From: Dacryopinax spathularia
Taxonomy: Eukaryota; Basidiomycota; Dacrymycetes; Dacrymycetales; Dacrymycetaceae
DNA length: 64,000 nucleotides
Assembly (NCBI GenBank): GCA_037974965.1
Contig: JBBPFI010000002.1
Span: forward strand, 2,046,001 to 2,110,000
Direction: 5' to 3'
The notes under the pieces are model-generated. The model was not told the DNA's origin, did no database searches, and worked only from the letters and a program-made list of their open reading frames with translations. Within the stretch, counting starts at the first letter, position 1; every line of letters starts with the position of its first letter. A program made the translations under genes and the position numbers. Shown here piece by piece: positions 45,257 to 57,732 of this stretch.

Positions 45257-47567
45257 TTACGCGTCGGTAACGCAGCCATGCGCCGCGTCCGATACCGTTT
45301 TGATGTACTTGTACAGTGTACCCTGGTGCACTTTGTACGGAGGGGCCTTCCAGGCCTTCTTCCGTTTTTCGAGCTCTTCGGGAGAGACGTCCATGTCGAT
45401 CGTGTTCTTCACGGCGTCGATCGTGATGGTGTCGCCATCCTGGACGAGGGCGATGGGACCACCGACTTGTGCTTCTGGGACAACGTGACCGACGACGAAG
45501 CCGTGAGAGCTAGCGAGCGGGTTAGTTACAAGTCGTGGAGTTGCAAATGCTTCCTTACCCTCCACTGAAACGGCCGTCGGTCAGACATGCAACATCATGA
45601 CCAAGGCCAGCACCCATAATGAGACTCGTAGGCTTCAGCATCTCCGGCATACCTATAACAGAGTCAGCGAGTAGTCAATACTTAAAGGCAGGTATGCATA
45701 CCTGGGCCACCCTTAGGTCCGAGGTAACGGAGTACGACAACCGTCTTCTCGCCCTTCTTGATAGAGCCAGACTCGACCGCATGCACAAACTCGGCCTCGT
45801 TATCGAACACGCGAGCCTTGCCGGTGAACTGCAGTCCTTCCTTGCCTGTGATCTTGGCCACCGCACTGCCAGGAGCAAGGTTGCCCTTAAGAATGCTGTG
45901 CAGACATCAGTCACACCAAATAGCGCGATGGGGACAGGGTGACAAACCGGATGTGGCCGCTGCTCTTGATAGGCTTTTCGAGGGGCTTGAGCACCTCCTG
46001 GTTCTCCGAAAGTTCGCCGTACTTGGCGACCCAACGCTCAACGTTCTCGCCAAGGGTCTTGCCAGTTACGGTCATGTTGTCACCATCAATCAAACCATGC
46101 TTCATAAGGTAGTGCAGAACCTCTTGATATATCGTCAGAATGTGACGAGTAATAGTAGTCAAGCAACGTACTGGGGATGCCGCCGATCTTGTACACATCC
46201 TCCATGACGAACTTGCCGCTAGGCTTCAGGTCGGCGATGAAGGGTACGCGGTCAGAGACAGCTTGGAAATCATCTGGGGTAAGGGTGATGCCGACGGAGT
46301 GTGCGATGGCGATGAGATGGAGGACGGCATTGGTCGATCCACCAAGAATCATCGTGAGAACCTACATCGAGGCTCAGCACCTGTACAGCCCGCATAGACA
46401 AAGCGGGCTCACCATAGCATTCTCAAAGGCTTTCCGATTCATGATATCACGGGGAAGGATGTTCTTCTCCAGGAGGTTGAGCATAACTGAGCCAGCGTTA
46501 TCGCATTCCTCACCCTTCTCGGCGTATACAGCCGGGAAGGAAGAAGAACCAGGAATGGTCATGCCCATAGCTTCGGCAGCGCTCGCCATTGTGTTGGCAG
46601 TATACATCTGTGGATTCGGTCAGCATTAGTCCCCATCGGGTATAGCATGGTGACGCACTCCTCCGCAAGCTCCAGGCCCAGGACAAGCATGCCGGACAGT
46701 ATCCCGCCGGAACTTCTCCGCCTCCTCAGTCTGCCCATCCTGCAAGTACTTGCCGTATGACTGGAAGGCGGAAACGATATCGAGCTGAGGTTGACCAGCG
46801 CAGGAACCAGGCTGAATGGTTCCACCGTACACCATGAATCCAGGACGGTTCAGGCGACCCACTGGTTATCTTCGTCAGAAACGGTAAACTCCGTCGAAGT
46901 GGGCGTTACCCACGAGCCATGAGAACACCGGGCATGTTCTTGTCACATCCAGGAACGACAATCATCCCATCTAACCAATGACCACCGGCTGCGGTCTCGA
47001 CCTGGTCCGCAATAAGGTCTCTCGACTGCAGCGAGTACCGCATGCCGTCCGTGCCCATGCTGATGCCATCGCTGACACCGACAGTGCCGAATTGGTAGCC
47101 GATGATGCCGGACTTTGCCAAAGACTGCTTAACGCGCTGCCCCAGACCGAGCAGATGACGGTTGCATCTTCAAAGAGCTCAGAGCCGTACTGGTCGCAGA
47201 AGCGGATGTACCCACGGATTCCCCTCGTACCTGATCGTCTGATGTCAGAACAGGGTATGCAAGATCGCAAATTCGTGCGCACCATACACTCGCCACACCG
47301 ACCATGGGCCTGTTCAAATCCTCCTCCGACTCCACCCCTTCAGTTGCATACAGCATCGCCTATTCGTGCATCTCAGCGAGCGGTTCCCCGCCATCTCACA
47401 CAATGCTGGCGCACCTGGCTCGCACCCTGGTCCTTTGGCTGCGTGACATTCCGACTGTACCGGTTCAAGCCCGTCACACCACTTGCGTAGCTTCTCCTTG
47501 AAGACCGCTCTGCAGCAGCAAGACGCTGTGCTCTTGCCCGTTGGGCAACTCTATGTGCCTTGTACAT
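45257..47567 (-). CDS. ILV3: Dihydroxy-acid dehydratase, mitochondrial
   Basis: Seen: ATG at 47567 gives [20 protein letters not shown]..., an Arg-rich mitochondrial presequence, then [18 protein letters not shown]. Spliced blocks follow: [89 protein letters not shown]-type end (LTDGRFSGG) and [13 protein letters not shown]. Cysteines in NPCN, PGCDK and GACGG are the Fe-S ligands. About ten short introns are required; the first acceptor region reads clearly at CCAGGTGCGCC...AATAGGCGATG. Known: third step of valine, leucine and isoleucine synthesis, Fe-S enzyme in the matrix. A TGACTC site lies about 100 bp upstream. Confidence 0.93.
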
Positions 47568-50323
47568 ACAGTCCAAATTTTAACAAGCACAAGTGGCGTT
47601 GTTGTGTGTGGAGAAAGCGATCCCTTATGATCAAGCGCCCAAAATGCCAGCAACGTTTTCTTCCGGTCGAGTCATGTTGCCCGCTTTCGTCAACTGCAGC
47701 TAATCCGAGTATCCTCCACTAAAGGCCGACAACATCACTCTCGGAACACCTGATATTCGAGTGGCAAGCAAACTCGAGTGACATCAAACAGAATACCGAG
47801 AACAGGCGATCTTGCAGCTGGCCTGACAGGCCGACTCAATCGGGGAGTTCGCCCCGTCTGGGAGCCACGAGCTAGAGGCAACCGGAGCTAGGACGCCACA
47901 GGCCAGATTTGGCCTTAATCCGCGGTGCAAACCAAAAACAATGTGCAGCCAGTGAACTTGGAAGGATGTCAGGTTTGGGACAATCATCCTATTATCTGAA
48001 TATGACAGAACCATGTCACGACAACGTGCGAATATCACATGTTGGCCTCACCTGGTGTCGATGGTTATGGAAACCTTGCCCGCGTTCTTCATGCGCAGGT
48101 GGAGAAGTGCATGTCTTTGACATATTCTGCGACACCCCCTATATGTCCACGTGATAAACTCCCAGCCAAGGCTCTGCATGAGCTTCGTGTGCGCCACAAA
48201 AATGCTCCTCGCGGGAGATGGGTAAATCCTGACTGGAGGCCTTGCCTCAATGCGATCATGTCGCCATGTGGAGAGACATGGACGAAGTCACCTCGGTGAT
48301 TTCAGAAGGCTATTCGGCCCCTGATCGGGCCGGTTCCTTTGTGCTCGACAAACCGGCGGGTCCAAGCTGCCGGGATACCATCAGATAAGAATGAAGTGAC
48401 GTACATGAACATCTCAAGGTTGACAGCAGCGTCAACCTGAATTTGTCAGATCAATCCAGTGTGGCTCATGCATGTTGTTCCGGTATCCAAGGGATGTGGG
48501 CGGAACGGACCGGTGGCATACACTGACCCTGGGCCGACGGGTTGCTGGGTTCTCGCGCGGGCTCCAGTGGGCCGTGCAGTGATCGTCTCTGTCATCGTGT
48601 TGACAGACGCCAGTTCAACCATTGTGTTCTTCGAAGCCTCTGAGCTCCAGAAATCAGATAGAATCTATCTTGGATGATTCGGGCAAATTATCGGGAGAAT
48701 CAATTGCTTCTGCTCGGCGAAGTGTCTTCGCCATTGCTCGGTCATCGACATCAAACTGTGGATGCCGAGCATATCTGAGAGATCAGCAGCATTCCAACTC
48801 CAAAAAGAGATACAGGTAAACATTCCAGTTTGCCACGACTGACGCCTTCTGCCACGCGAGAAAACCGCTTTAAGCGCCGTGTATGTCGGTTGGTGGGACC
48901 GCCAGAATCACCTGACGTCGTCGGTCCGTGGTCGTCGTAGGGGATCGCCCACTTGAGATACGGCAGAAAGACGGAGGTTTCGGAACTGTAAAGGAAGGAC
49001 ACGCTCGGGCGCCATCGGCAGCTTTCGGATGTAAATCGAATGCCTCACTTGAAAGCGTAAATTTGGTTCCGGGTGGGAAAGGCTGCCGTATTTGAGACAA
49101 TGACAAGCCATACCTTATGGGCAGCATGCGCTAGGTCTCAGACAGATAATGGGGCCAAGATCCGCAGCTTTGCCTGATATGGGAGGGGAAGATTGTTTTG
49201 CGGCGATCAGTGATGGGGAATGATGAAGGGTGGAGGAACAAAAGAAGGCTCAGGTGCACTGACTTCTGACGTCTTCTGAGGTATTCGCCGTACTGAATTG
49301 ATGCGGCTACAGTTTAGTTGATGGCACGGATGTGGCGATGGCTGCGTAGTGACGGGATCCTAAGGCGGAAATGCCTCCGGGTAGCCGAGAAGGGCGAGAC
49401 AGGGCTGGTCGCAGTCGCGAGAGGGTCAAAACGCTGGCTGTGGTTTTAATTCGGGTCGCATTTGTAGAACAGGGTGACTAGGGCCTCCGTCAGCTAGCCA
49501 ATCACTGGCCGTGTCTGGCTTGTTTCCCACGCGGGCCGGACGCAAAGAACCGTGCAGATTCCCGTGTACTGTCGGTTGGCCTTCGAGGGACGATTTCACA
49601 GTCTGCCACAAAGAGAGTTCAGGGTCAGCGGCTTGCGACGAGCTCCGGTGGACCTGGCTGCGTGATACGTGGGTGTTGCGTGTGCGTCGTATGGTATCAC
49701 CAAGCTGGCGGGGTCACGCAGGACGAGAGTGATGAACCGAACCAACCGAAGAGCGAGAAGGCAGAGAGTTAAGCAGATAGGCTGTCGTCAGGCTCGGGGT
49801 GACCGGGGAAACGCGCCGGTGGCCACGGGCCATGGGTTGCGTTAAAATGGGTCGGGGGCTCGAAAAGGGATACAAACAAGCGAACGGTCGCTTTTCTGCC
49901 TCCTCCCGCCCGCCCCCTTCGATTCTCTCTTTCCTCCGCCGCCGCCGCCCCTCCCGTTCCCGTCCCCTCGGTCTCTTCCGTGGCCAGAGTGTGCGTGCTG
50001 ACGGTGTACTCCCGTCGTCCCGCCTCTGTGTCCGTCCTTTCCGTCCTTTCAGTTCAGTTTGGTCCCTCCTGACATTCCCCCGCGTCGCGCCCCCGCAGAA
50101 ACGGACGCTGAGCGCGAAGCGCGAGAGCACGAGCACACGCTGCACGAGCGTGACGAGCGCGACGAGGCTGAACGCCTGACGCCTGAGTGGCCTAGCCGCG
50201 ACACGCATCCGCGACGTCGGCAAAGCATCGCGCGACAGCGACGGCGACACGATCCCAATCCAAACAAACGAACACCGACACGAGCGCGCGGCGAAGGGCG
50301 TCTAAACAGCGTCAGCAGCAGCG
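47568..50323. other. Gene-poor stretch of about 2.75 kb
   Basis: Only ILV3 promoter sequence (left edge) and the long pyrimidine-rich promoter and 5' UTR of the Zn2Cys6 gene (about 49895-50060, with CCGCCGCCGCCGCCC) can be named. No open frame shows domain or splice support, no repeat boundary or tRNA is seen. Could hold a decayed gene, a non-coding RNA or a lineage-specific gene. Confidence 0.4.
47669..47674 (-). promoter_or_regulatory. TGACTC, Gcn4/Cpc1-type site before ILV3
   Basis: GAGTCA on the plus strand, that is TGACTC in gene orientation, about 102 bp before the ATG at 47567. Confidence 0.5.
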
Positions 50324-51521
50324 ATGGCCTCCTTCCCCAACTCGGACGACCCCTCGTCCTACGACCCGAGCGGGATGACCTACCAACCTTCCTCCGACGA
50401 CCCTTCCAGCGCCGGTGGCCAACAGCAACAACAACAGGGCCAACAGCACCAAGGTGGTCAGAGCGCCTCCCCCGTCGACAGACGCGACGCGCGACAGGAC
50501 GCCCCGCCTCCACCACCGCAAGCGCACTACCCCGTCCCGCTCTTCCAAGCCCCGCCAGGATACCCAGCGTACGGCGATCCCAATGCGCGCGCGCGCATCC
50601 CCGGCTACCCACCCGATGCGAGGGACCATCTCCCTCCCCCGCCGGGGCTCATGGCCATGTATCCTGGGTACCCGCCGGCGATCCATCATGCCTGGCCGCC
50701 GTTGGATATGTATGGCCGGCCACAGCCGATGCCGCCTCCGGATTATAGGGCTGGGGACCCCAGGCTGGTGCGGATGCCTGGCGCGCCTGGTGAGTCCTCC
50801 TCCATTACCCTTTTGCCCCCCCGCCGAACACGGGATGCTGATGCTTGATGACAGTGGGCTTCGCCCCGCCGGGGAAACGCGACAGCCTGGGCATGCCGGG
50901 GGACGATAGCATGGAGAAAGAGGGCAAGAAACCGCAGAAGAAGACGGAAGTAGCGTGTGATTTCTGTCGGAGTGCGTCTTCTTCTCAACCTTTCTTCTTC
51001 CCCTACATTCCCTCGTCTCTTCCTTCCGACCTTCCTTCTTCCCCTTCACCTTCTCGTCTCTCCTCCCTCCCTCCCTTCCCTGCGTCCCGTCAAGTCTTCT
51101 CGTCGTGTTGGTACTCATTGCTGACCCCCAAACAGCCCGAAAGCTGAAATGCGACGGCGTCCGACCGCAATGCGGCCAATGCTCGCAACGCGACCAATCC
51201 TGCCACTACCAGCCCGGTCCCCCAAACCGCCGAGGCCCAGGCAAAAAGAACAGAATGGGCGACTCCCCCGGCGGACCCGGCCCCGTCTCTCCGCGTCAAC
51301 GCGCCAGTAAATCGAAAAAGGGGTCGATGGAGACTATGATCCTTGATTTGGGAGATCCGAATCGGCAGCAGCCTGTTGGGATGGGAGGACAGGGGGGCAT
51401 GAGGGATATGGGCCCTCCCCCGCCCCCGCATCATCCGCATGGTGTGATGGGGGTTATGGGCCCGCCGCCGGGGTATTTGCCGTACCCTGCGCCGCCGCCG
51501 CCGCCTGGGCAACACCAGTGA
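50324..51521 (+). CDS. Small Zn2Cys6 zinc-cluster protein
   Basis: Seen: three exons (50324-50789, 50855-50971, 51136-51521; 322 aa). A Gln/Pro/Tyr-rich N-terminal half (QQQQQQGQQ, PPPPGLMAMYPGYPP), a basic Lys stretch, then the cluster assembled across the second intron, CDFCRTRKLKCDGVRPQC then GQC and SQRDQSC, that is CX2CX6CX6CX2CX6C, followed by basic RRGPGKKNRM and a Pro/Gly/Met-rich tail. Known: Zn2Cys6 domains bind CGG triplets in fungal promoters. The usual middle fungal transcription-factor domain is absent, so length is well below the family norm. Inferred: a nuclear DNA-binding regulator whose flanks may activate or phase-separate. Odd: an intron splits the cluster between Cys2 and Cys3, a known position in basidiomycetes. 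Confidence 0.88.
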
Positions 51522-52777
51522 GCCTTTGGTCGGCGGGCGGTGTTGAATCGCGCCGAACTGGGAAGAACGTTGGAGAACCTGTCGCATGATCGAAGGAGAG
51601 CGAAATTGCCGAAGTCGGCCTTCTCGATGAAGAAGAATACTGAAGGAAGAAGGATCAAGGGGCTGAACAGGGCCTGGAGAAGTTTCAACAACTTTCGATT
51701 TTGGCTTGTTTGGGGAACAGTGCACTCACATGTTGTTCGATGCGCTGGGCAATAATGGGCTGATTTTTTCTCGTCGATCAAGGTGTTTGGTGATATGGTG
51801 TAACCCATCTTCTGGTGTTCAGGTGTTCAGGTGTCGTCTTGTCGTTCTTACTTTCCCCATCTTTTCCTCTCTTTTCCTTCCTCGATGTTGTTATTCCTTC
51901 TCTCGGCGATCTCGATTGCTCAACATATTGGCGAACTCTCGTTCCTGGTGAATGCATGTCAATCTCCCTCCTCCCTCTTCCCTCTTCTCTCTCGACTCAC
52001 CTCTTCTCACGAAATCAAGAAATCAAGCTTCGAACTTTCGTGCATATATATGCTATTTCTCCCTCTCCCCATCCTCTTGTTCGGTTATGTCTCTTCAAGT
52101 TGTTGTTCTTTATCTTTTACGTTTCGTCGTATACTGTTGATGCCTTGAAATCGTGGTACTGCTGAAGATATCGTTGGTATGAGGGCTTTTAGTACACGTT
52201 ATAATGATATGGCCCCCTTACCTCTGCATTCGCGGTCCACTCTCTGACAGTAAGCCAAGATTCCGAGTTATGCAGCATTCCTTTCATGTCCGAAAGTGAA
52301 CAACGTTAATCCGACATCGCCGAGCTAGTTCCAGTCCAGCCCAACAACAGGTGTGAAAGTCAAAAGCTAGGGACGTAACGATCCCTGTCTGTCAGTGGCG
52401 CACATGGTAACCAGGGCGCGCGTGTCAGAAGCATCGTATTGATTGATTCCTATCCAATGAAGGTAACGCGTCCCACGCGTTCGCATCCCTCCTTTGGGAA
52501 AAGGGAAGGGAAGGCCGGTTCTTTCCTTTCTGTTCTACGACTTGCTTTGGAGCTGACGGGTTGATCTTGTCGTTGATCACGTCGTTATCCTCTGCGATAG
52601 TTGACTGCAGAGATTGAGATCGGCAGTGAGGCGACCATCGCGGACGGTGCCATCAATCGAGCAACGTTCCATACCCCATCAAACATCATATCAGATCATC
52701 CCACCCTCTCTTATATCCTCCAAACCTGCTCAATAGCCCGCTCTCCTTCATTCACCTTCCAACAGCCATCACCTAAA
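51522..52777. other. Intergenic: 3' UTR of Zn2Cys6 gene and septin-like promoter
   Basis: The T/C-rich left part (51800-52140) looks like a 3' UTR; small plus frames there are pyrimidine-tract artefacts. No gene supported. Confidence 0.45.
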
Positions 52778-54906
52778 ATGCCTTCAATCTGTACGTCCAC
52801 CAACCTCCCTCACCTCCTCCCAGTCAACGTACTAACCGCTCCCTGCAGTCTCCCTCTCCCGACGCAAACGCCGCCCAACAGTAACAGAAACCCAATCCAC
52901 CGCCTCCCTCCCCCTACCAAACCTCGACCCCAGCGAACCAGGGCTAGGCAGCTGGCCCGAAAGTCTCGTAGACGTCAATTCCCTCGCAGCATCAACGAAC
53001 GAGCATGGTCAGCTGTCGTCCGCCGCCGCCCGAGCAGGAGGACTGGGCGCAGGGGGAGGAACGGGGCAGCAGACGACGCCTACGAAGGCGGGGGCGACGA
53101 GGTCCGCGTTTGCAGTGCAGGGGGGGACGATCTCGTTCCACCGCCCGTTTCGCGGTCCTCCGCCGAGCGCATTCCACCCCTCCGCCGGCTCAGGCTCAGG
53201 AGGAGGGATGAACGGGAGTCAATCTGTCCCCCTCAACCTCTCACTCGACCCTTCGCACAACAAAACGCTCGACCCGAACCTCCCGAGCGTGCCCAGCACC
53301 CCGACTCATAAGCGCCCGAGAGCGCCAGTGCAGACATTTAACATCCTCGTCGCCGGTGCCCGCGGCAGCGGCAAGACATCCCTGCTCAACCTCCTCCTAG
53401 CAACCTCGACCCTCCCACCCCCCTCTTCCAAGCCCGCCTACCCAACAATCTCATTCCCTCTCACCCCCACCCAGGAAATCAAGGAACAAAAAACCGAAGT
53501 CGTCCAAGGTCTTCGAACATACATGCTTGCCCTGACCGACTCGCCCGGCTTGGAGTTGGGGGAGGGGAAGGAGCTGGAGTTTGATAGGGGTGTGCAGGCG
53601 CTTGTGAGGTGGCAGGAGGAGAGGATGGCTGATGCGTTGGTGAGGGAGAGCAGGGTCGTGAGGGAGATGGTGGCGGATCGGTTGGTTCATCTGTGCGTCC
53701 CTCCTTCACTCTTCTTCCCTGCTCTGCTCTGCTCTGCTCTGCTCTCGTCACCTCTGCAAGGATTCAGCCTCGGGATCGTGTATGCTAATGCCAAGCCCAG
53801 ATGCATATACCTCATCGACCCCACCTCCATCTCCCCCTCCCCCAACGGGAAGATGCATCCAAAAGACATCTTAGCCATCCAACGTCTCTCGAAACGCTAC
53901 CACGTACTTCCAATAATCTCAAAGGCGGATACGCTCACGGACAGGCAGTTGAGGAGGGTGAAGGATGTCGTTCGAAGGGAAGTCGGCCGGTTGGGCGAGG
54001 GAGGGAATGGGGGGTGGGGGGTGTTCGCTTTCCCACCTGGGGCTGAGGTGGAGAAGGGGGAGGAGAAGGGGTGGGAGAAGGGGGAGGGCGAAGGTGGTGG
54101 GAAGGAGAACGGTAACGGCCACACGCCCACCGCAGACGTCGACACCCCATCCGACTCGGACACCCCCGCCTCCCCCACCTCGCCCAACTCGCCCGACACC
54201 CCCTCAACACCCACCCCCCGCGCAAAACGCATAATCCACATCCGCCCCACACGTCCCCACTCCCTCGCCCCGCACGTCCACGCCCCTCAAGCCCAACCCC
54301 CGAAATCCCCGAGTCTCAGACGCGCAAGAAGTCTTTCGCGTGCTAGACCGAGTGCTGAGAGCAGTGATTCGGACACGCCGACCATGAGCACGCCTGAGGC
54401 TGTTAAGCGTGAGTTGGGGGGGTTGTTGCCTTGGGCTGTTGTCGCTCCCGAGGAAGACGATTCACCCTTTTCCTCCTCGTCGTCCTCCTCCGATCCAAAC
54501 TCTCTCGGCGCCAAGCAGGCGGCAGACTCAACTCAGGACGAGGCCGAACATGCAGACGCAGAAGGTAGAGCGAACGAACCGAGGCTCGTGAGGACGTATC
54601 GCTGGGGCACGATAGATGTCCTGAATAAAGAGCACTGTGATTTCTGGGCTTTGCGCAAGGCAGTGTTGGGTGTCTACTTCAAGTTGCTCAAGACGGATAC
54701 GCGGAGGGTGCTCTATGAGCGGTATAGGACTGAGAGGCTTTTGGTGAGGAGGGCTACGAGGGCCAGTACGTGCTTTTCTCTCTCTCTTTATCTCTTCTAT
54801 CTCTGTTTTTCCATTCTTTCTATTTTTTGCATGCTTGGGAGTGAGCGGGATGCTGATGCGTTGAACAGTGTCGGAGGAAGAAAGAAAGAAGATTTATGGG
54901 ATTTGA
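52778..54906 (+). CDS. Divergent septin-like GTPase
   Basis: Seen: four exons (52778-52790, 52849-53692, 53801-54765, 54869-54906; 619 aa). A Gly/Ser-rich head of about 170 residues, then the G domain: G1 GARGSGKTSLLN, G3 LTDSPGLE, G4 SKADTLT, and near the C-terminus a septin-unique-element-like stretch TYRWGTIDVLNKEHCDFWALR. Between G4 and that stretch sits about 200 residues of low-complexity, phospho-rich sequence (SDSDTPASPTSPNSPDTPST). Known: septins form hetero-oligomeric GTP-binding filaments at bud necks and septa. Inferred: a septin relative rather than a core septin; it lacks the C-terminal coiled coil and ends in EERKKIYGI. Intron 2 (53693-53800) contains a (CTCTG)n run. Confidence 0.8.
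53720..53747 (+). repeat. (CTCTG)n run in septin-like intron 2
   Basis: Five tandem pentamers within the intron. Confidence 0.8.
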
Positions 54907-55447
54907 GAAGGCTCGACTCGACTGGTTCGGAAGACGTCTTCGTTTTCGATTTTTTCGGTATATCGGTTCTGCTCCAATCTCTACCTCAAGATTCCCAGTA
55001 TATCTCAAGAGCTCTCGGCTACCTCGTTACTGTATCAAACAAACCTGCAAGCACAACACTCCTTACTCCGACTCCAACGCTCAGCAGGACACCTTTCACC
55101 ACTTTACGGTTACATTTACGTTCTTACGACTCCCTGCTGCAGAAAAGCAGGAAGATACACACCCTCCTTGGATATCCTTCTCCAATTATTCCACATCACC
55201 GTATGCAGATCGGCCAGCGCTAGCCTGGCCTGCGGTTTTCTCCATTCTCTTGGATTAACTCTTGCCTATTGGTCTAGCCGTAAACAATTCTGTACAGTAG
55301 CTTCCCTAGGGGTAAATACGTGTGTAGTCATACGTTCTTGCCCAGAACCGAGAGTCCGCCGTCTGTCTGGTGGAACCGAATGAAAAGGATCATCGACATG
55401 GCCGAAAGCACAGCGGAATGAGAGACAGGAACGCCGCCACGGTCCGC
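54907..55447. other. Convergent 3' regions of septin-like gene and ARO7
   Basis: No gene supported. Confidence 0.5.
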
Positions 55448-56748
55448 CTACTTCTTCGCCGGCTGCTCCATAAGCTGCTGGATCTCCTGCTCCGACAGTC
55501 CGTCTAACCGTTGTAGGAGGTAGTCCACCTGCTGCAGTATCAGTATCGCACTTTCGAAAGCCAGGACAAAACAGGAGAAAGACGCACCTCAACCTCCTTC
55601 GTAAGCGGAATGATCCAGCTCTCATACAACTCAACCACACAATCCACATCGATCTTCCACCTCCCCTTCCCCCCCTCCTCCGTCACAGTCTGCCCATTCA
55701 CACCATTCGTCCCATTAGAAGCAGCACCAACAGGCTCCCCATCAGGCCCGATCTCCTGACCATACAAGCTCGCCTTTTTTCGGAGCCGCAGGAGGAGTGC
55801 GCGCTCGACTTCCGGTTTCGTTATTAGGGAACCGAGGGCGTCGGCGTTACGGGATTGGATGTGGGGGATGAAGGCGGAGGGGTTGGAGCGGAATTTGGAT
55901 TCGGATACGAATTTGCCTGTTGTGTCGTCAGTTATCAGCAATGCCCTTCAGCGAATACGAAACAGCGCCCGCATAGGAAGCGAGGAGTAGAACAGAGTCA
56001 AGGGAGGACTGAGAGGAGGCCAGCGAAGAGCAAGGCAAGGGAAGAGCAGAGGAATTGGAGAGCAGGACGCACCATAATGCACCCTCTTACTAATAGCCTG
56101 CAGCACACTAACGTCCACCGTCGCCGAGCTCCCCCAATTCCCATCATCCTCCCACTCCCCCGCGCCCTTGACCCCCTCCGCCCTCCTCTTCGCGGCCAGC
56201 GCCTGAGTCGCGCTAGCCGTGATCCGGGGGAGGATGAAATGGATGTAGAAGTTCAGGATGGTGGGGTTGACGTTGATCGTATTCGGGTGCAGGAGGGGCG
56301 GGAAGTTCAGGGGTGGGAGGAGAGGTGGAGGGAGCTGGGAGGGAGGGGTGAAGGGATATTCGTCTGGAGAGGTATAGCGGCGCGCTTTGGCTGCGTGCGT
56401 GCGGACCCCGTCAGCTCTCCATCTACATGATGGTGATTGAGGGGGAGAGAGCGCACCGTGAAAACTCTCGATCTCGGCTAAGAACCAGTCCAGCCAACTG
56501 CCCTCAAAGCCAATTTCTTTCAGCTGGGGGATGGCGCCTCGCTGGTAACACGTCGGGTTCAAGGCGAACTGGGCGCGCTCGATCAGCGCTACATGCCCTG
56601 TCAGTCAGCCGTGCACAAGAAGCCAGGACGGGAGAGGAGGGGAGAGGAGGAGCGTACAGAATATGATAGTCTCTTCGAGCCGGATTAGGGTGCCCCGGAT
56701 CGAGTCGAGCGAAAGTGGGTCGGAGGAGAAGAGGTTCGTTTGGGACAT
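55448..56748 (-). CDS. ARO7: Chorismate mutase
   Basis: Seen: ATG at 56748 gives [20 protein letters not shown]. Exon 1 ends at 56658 and the next starts at 56588, giving [19 protein letters not shown] across the intron; then [20 protein letters not shown] over a second intron, [44 protein letters not shown] and, in the last exon, [14 protein letters not shown]. These are the helices of the yeast-type (AroQ) enzyme, including catalytic Arg, Lys and Glu positions of that family. Known: rearranges chorismate to prephenate for Phe and Tyr; allosterically inhibited by Tyr and activated by Trp in yeast. Cytosolic. An extra loop [19 protein letters not shown] sits before the final helices. TGACTC copies lie far upstream (57378 and 57413). 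Confidence 0.93.
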
Positions 56749-57732
56749 GACGGGTCGGACGAGGAGCTTTCTCGGCTTCGGGATACCGTGAGCAGAACGT
56801 GCTGAAGCGGCCTTTGGAGACTCGATAGCTGCTGGTGTCCCTGTTGAGTGGATGACGGGAGGAGAGGACCTGTTGAAGGTAGATCTTCCAGCCAGCTTCA
56901 CAAAAGAGCAGAAGAGAGAGACGGCTTGCTCGTACCTGTCCTGTCCTGTTCTGTGTGTGCGCGCGCGGGGATGATGGAGGAACGGGGACGGCGTTTCGGC
57001 GCGAGTTTCAGGGTCGGACTTCGGCCGGTCGATGACCGGAACTCCTCGACCTGCAATTTGGATGATGACCACAAAGAGGCTACGTCTTTCTGCTCGTATG
57101 GAGGCGAAGTACAGGAGTTGTGATGTTTGGGTCTTGACTGGACGGTTTCTTTATATGTGAGAGTGAGCAGAGGGAGTTGGGTCGGTCAGTGCGTTCGGCT
57201 GACTGAACTGCTTTTTAAATAAGAAGCGGGAAGTCGTGTAACCCGCGCTCTCACGCCCGTAGTATCGCGTTTCAACCTCCCGAGCGCAAAAAGACAGAGA
57301 ATATGCAGTGGAGGCCATCTTTTCCCTGGGAAAACGAGACTCTGAGAGGGGATGGTCTATTCTTGAGCGTGACCGCCTGACTCGTCCGACCTATGCTTCT
57401 TAGATTGTGCAAGAGTCAGACAGATCTGTTCACCCGGCCTGGGCTGCGATAAAGTTCTGAGGCATTCTACACCTCACAGCCTCCACGCGGACGACGTGCC
57501 CCACACGTTGGAGCGCGGGGAGTGCGTCGAGGAGGAGGATATGAGCAGGGTGGATCGCTTAATGGGTTTTGTGTATTGTAACGTCCCCTGCCTACCACAC
57601 CGTATCTACCTGCCTTTTCCCTCTTCCAAACGCTCAGAGCGGGAGGAGGGATAAGGGGGAGGGATTTTGGAAGAAAGAGGATATTACGCGAAGTCTTTGG
57701 GATGCTGGGTTCTGTCCGTTGATTGTTCTTGT
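56749..57732. other. Intergenic: ARO7 promoter and V-ATPase subunit c 3' region
   Basis: TGACTC at 57378-57383 (plus) and its reverse at 57413-57418, about 630-670 bp before the ARO7 start. No gene supported. Confidence 0.45.

Noticed and set aside
51815-52165. A 116-codon hydrophobic plus frame after the Zn2Cys6 gene
   Set aside because: Its Ser/Leu/Phe/Pro content comes from a pyrimidine-rich 3' UTR; several frames are open at once.
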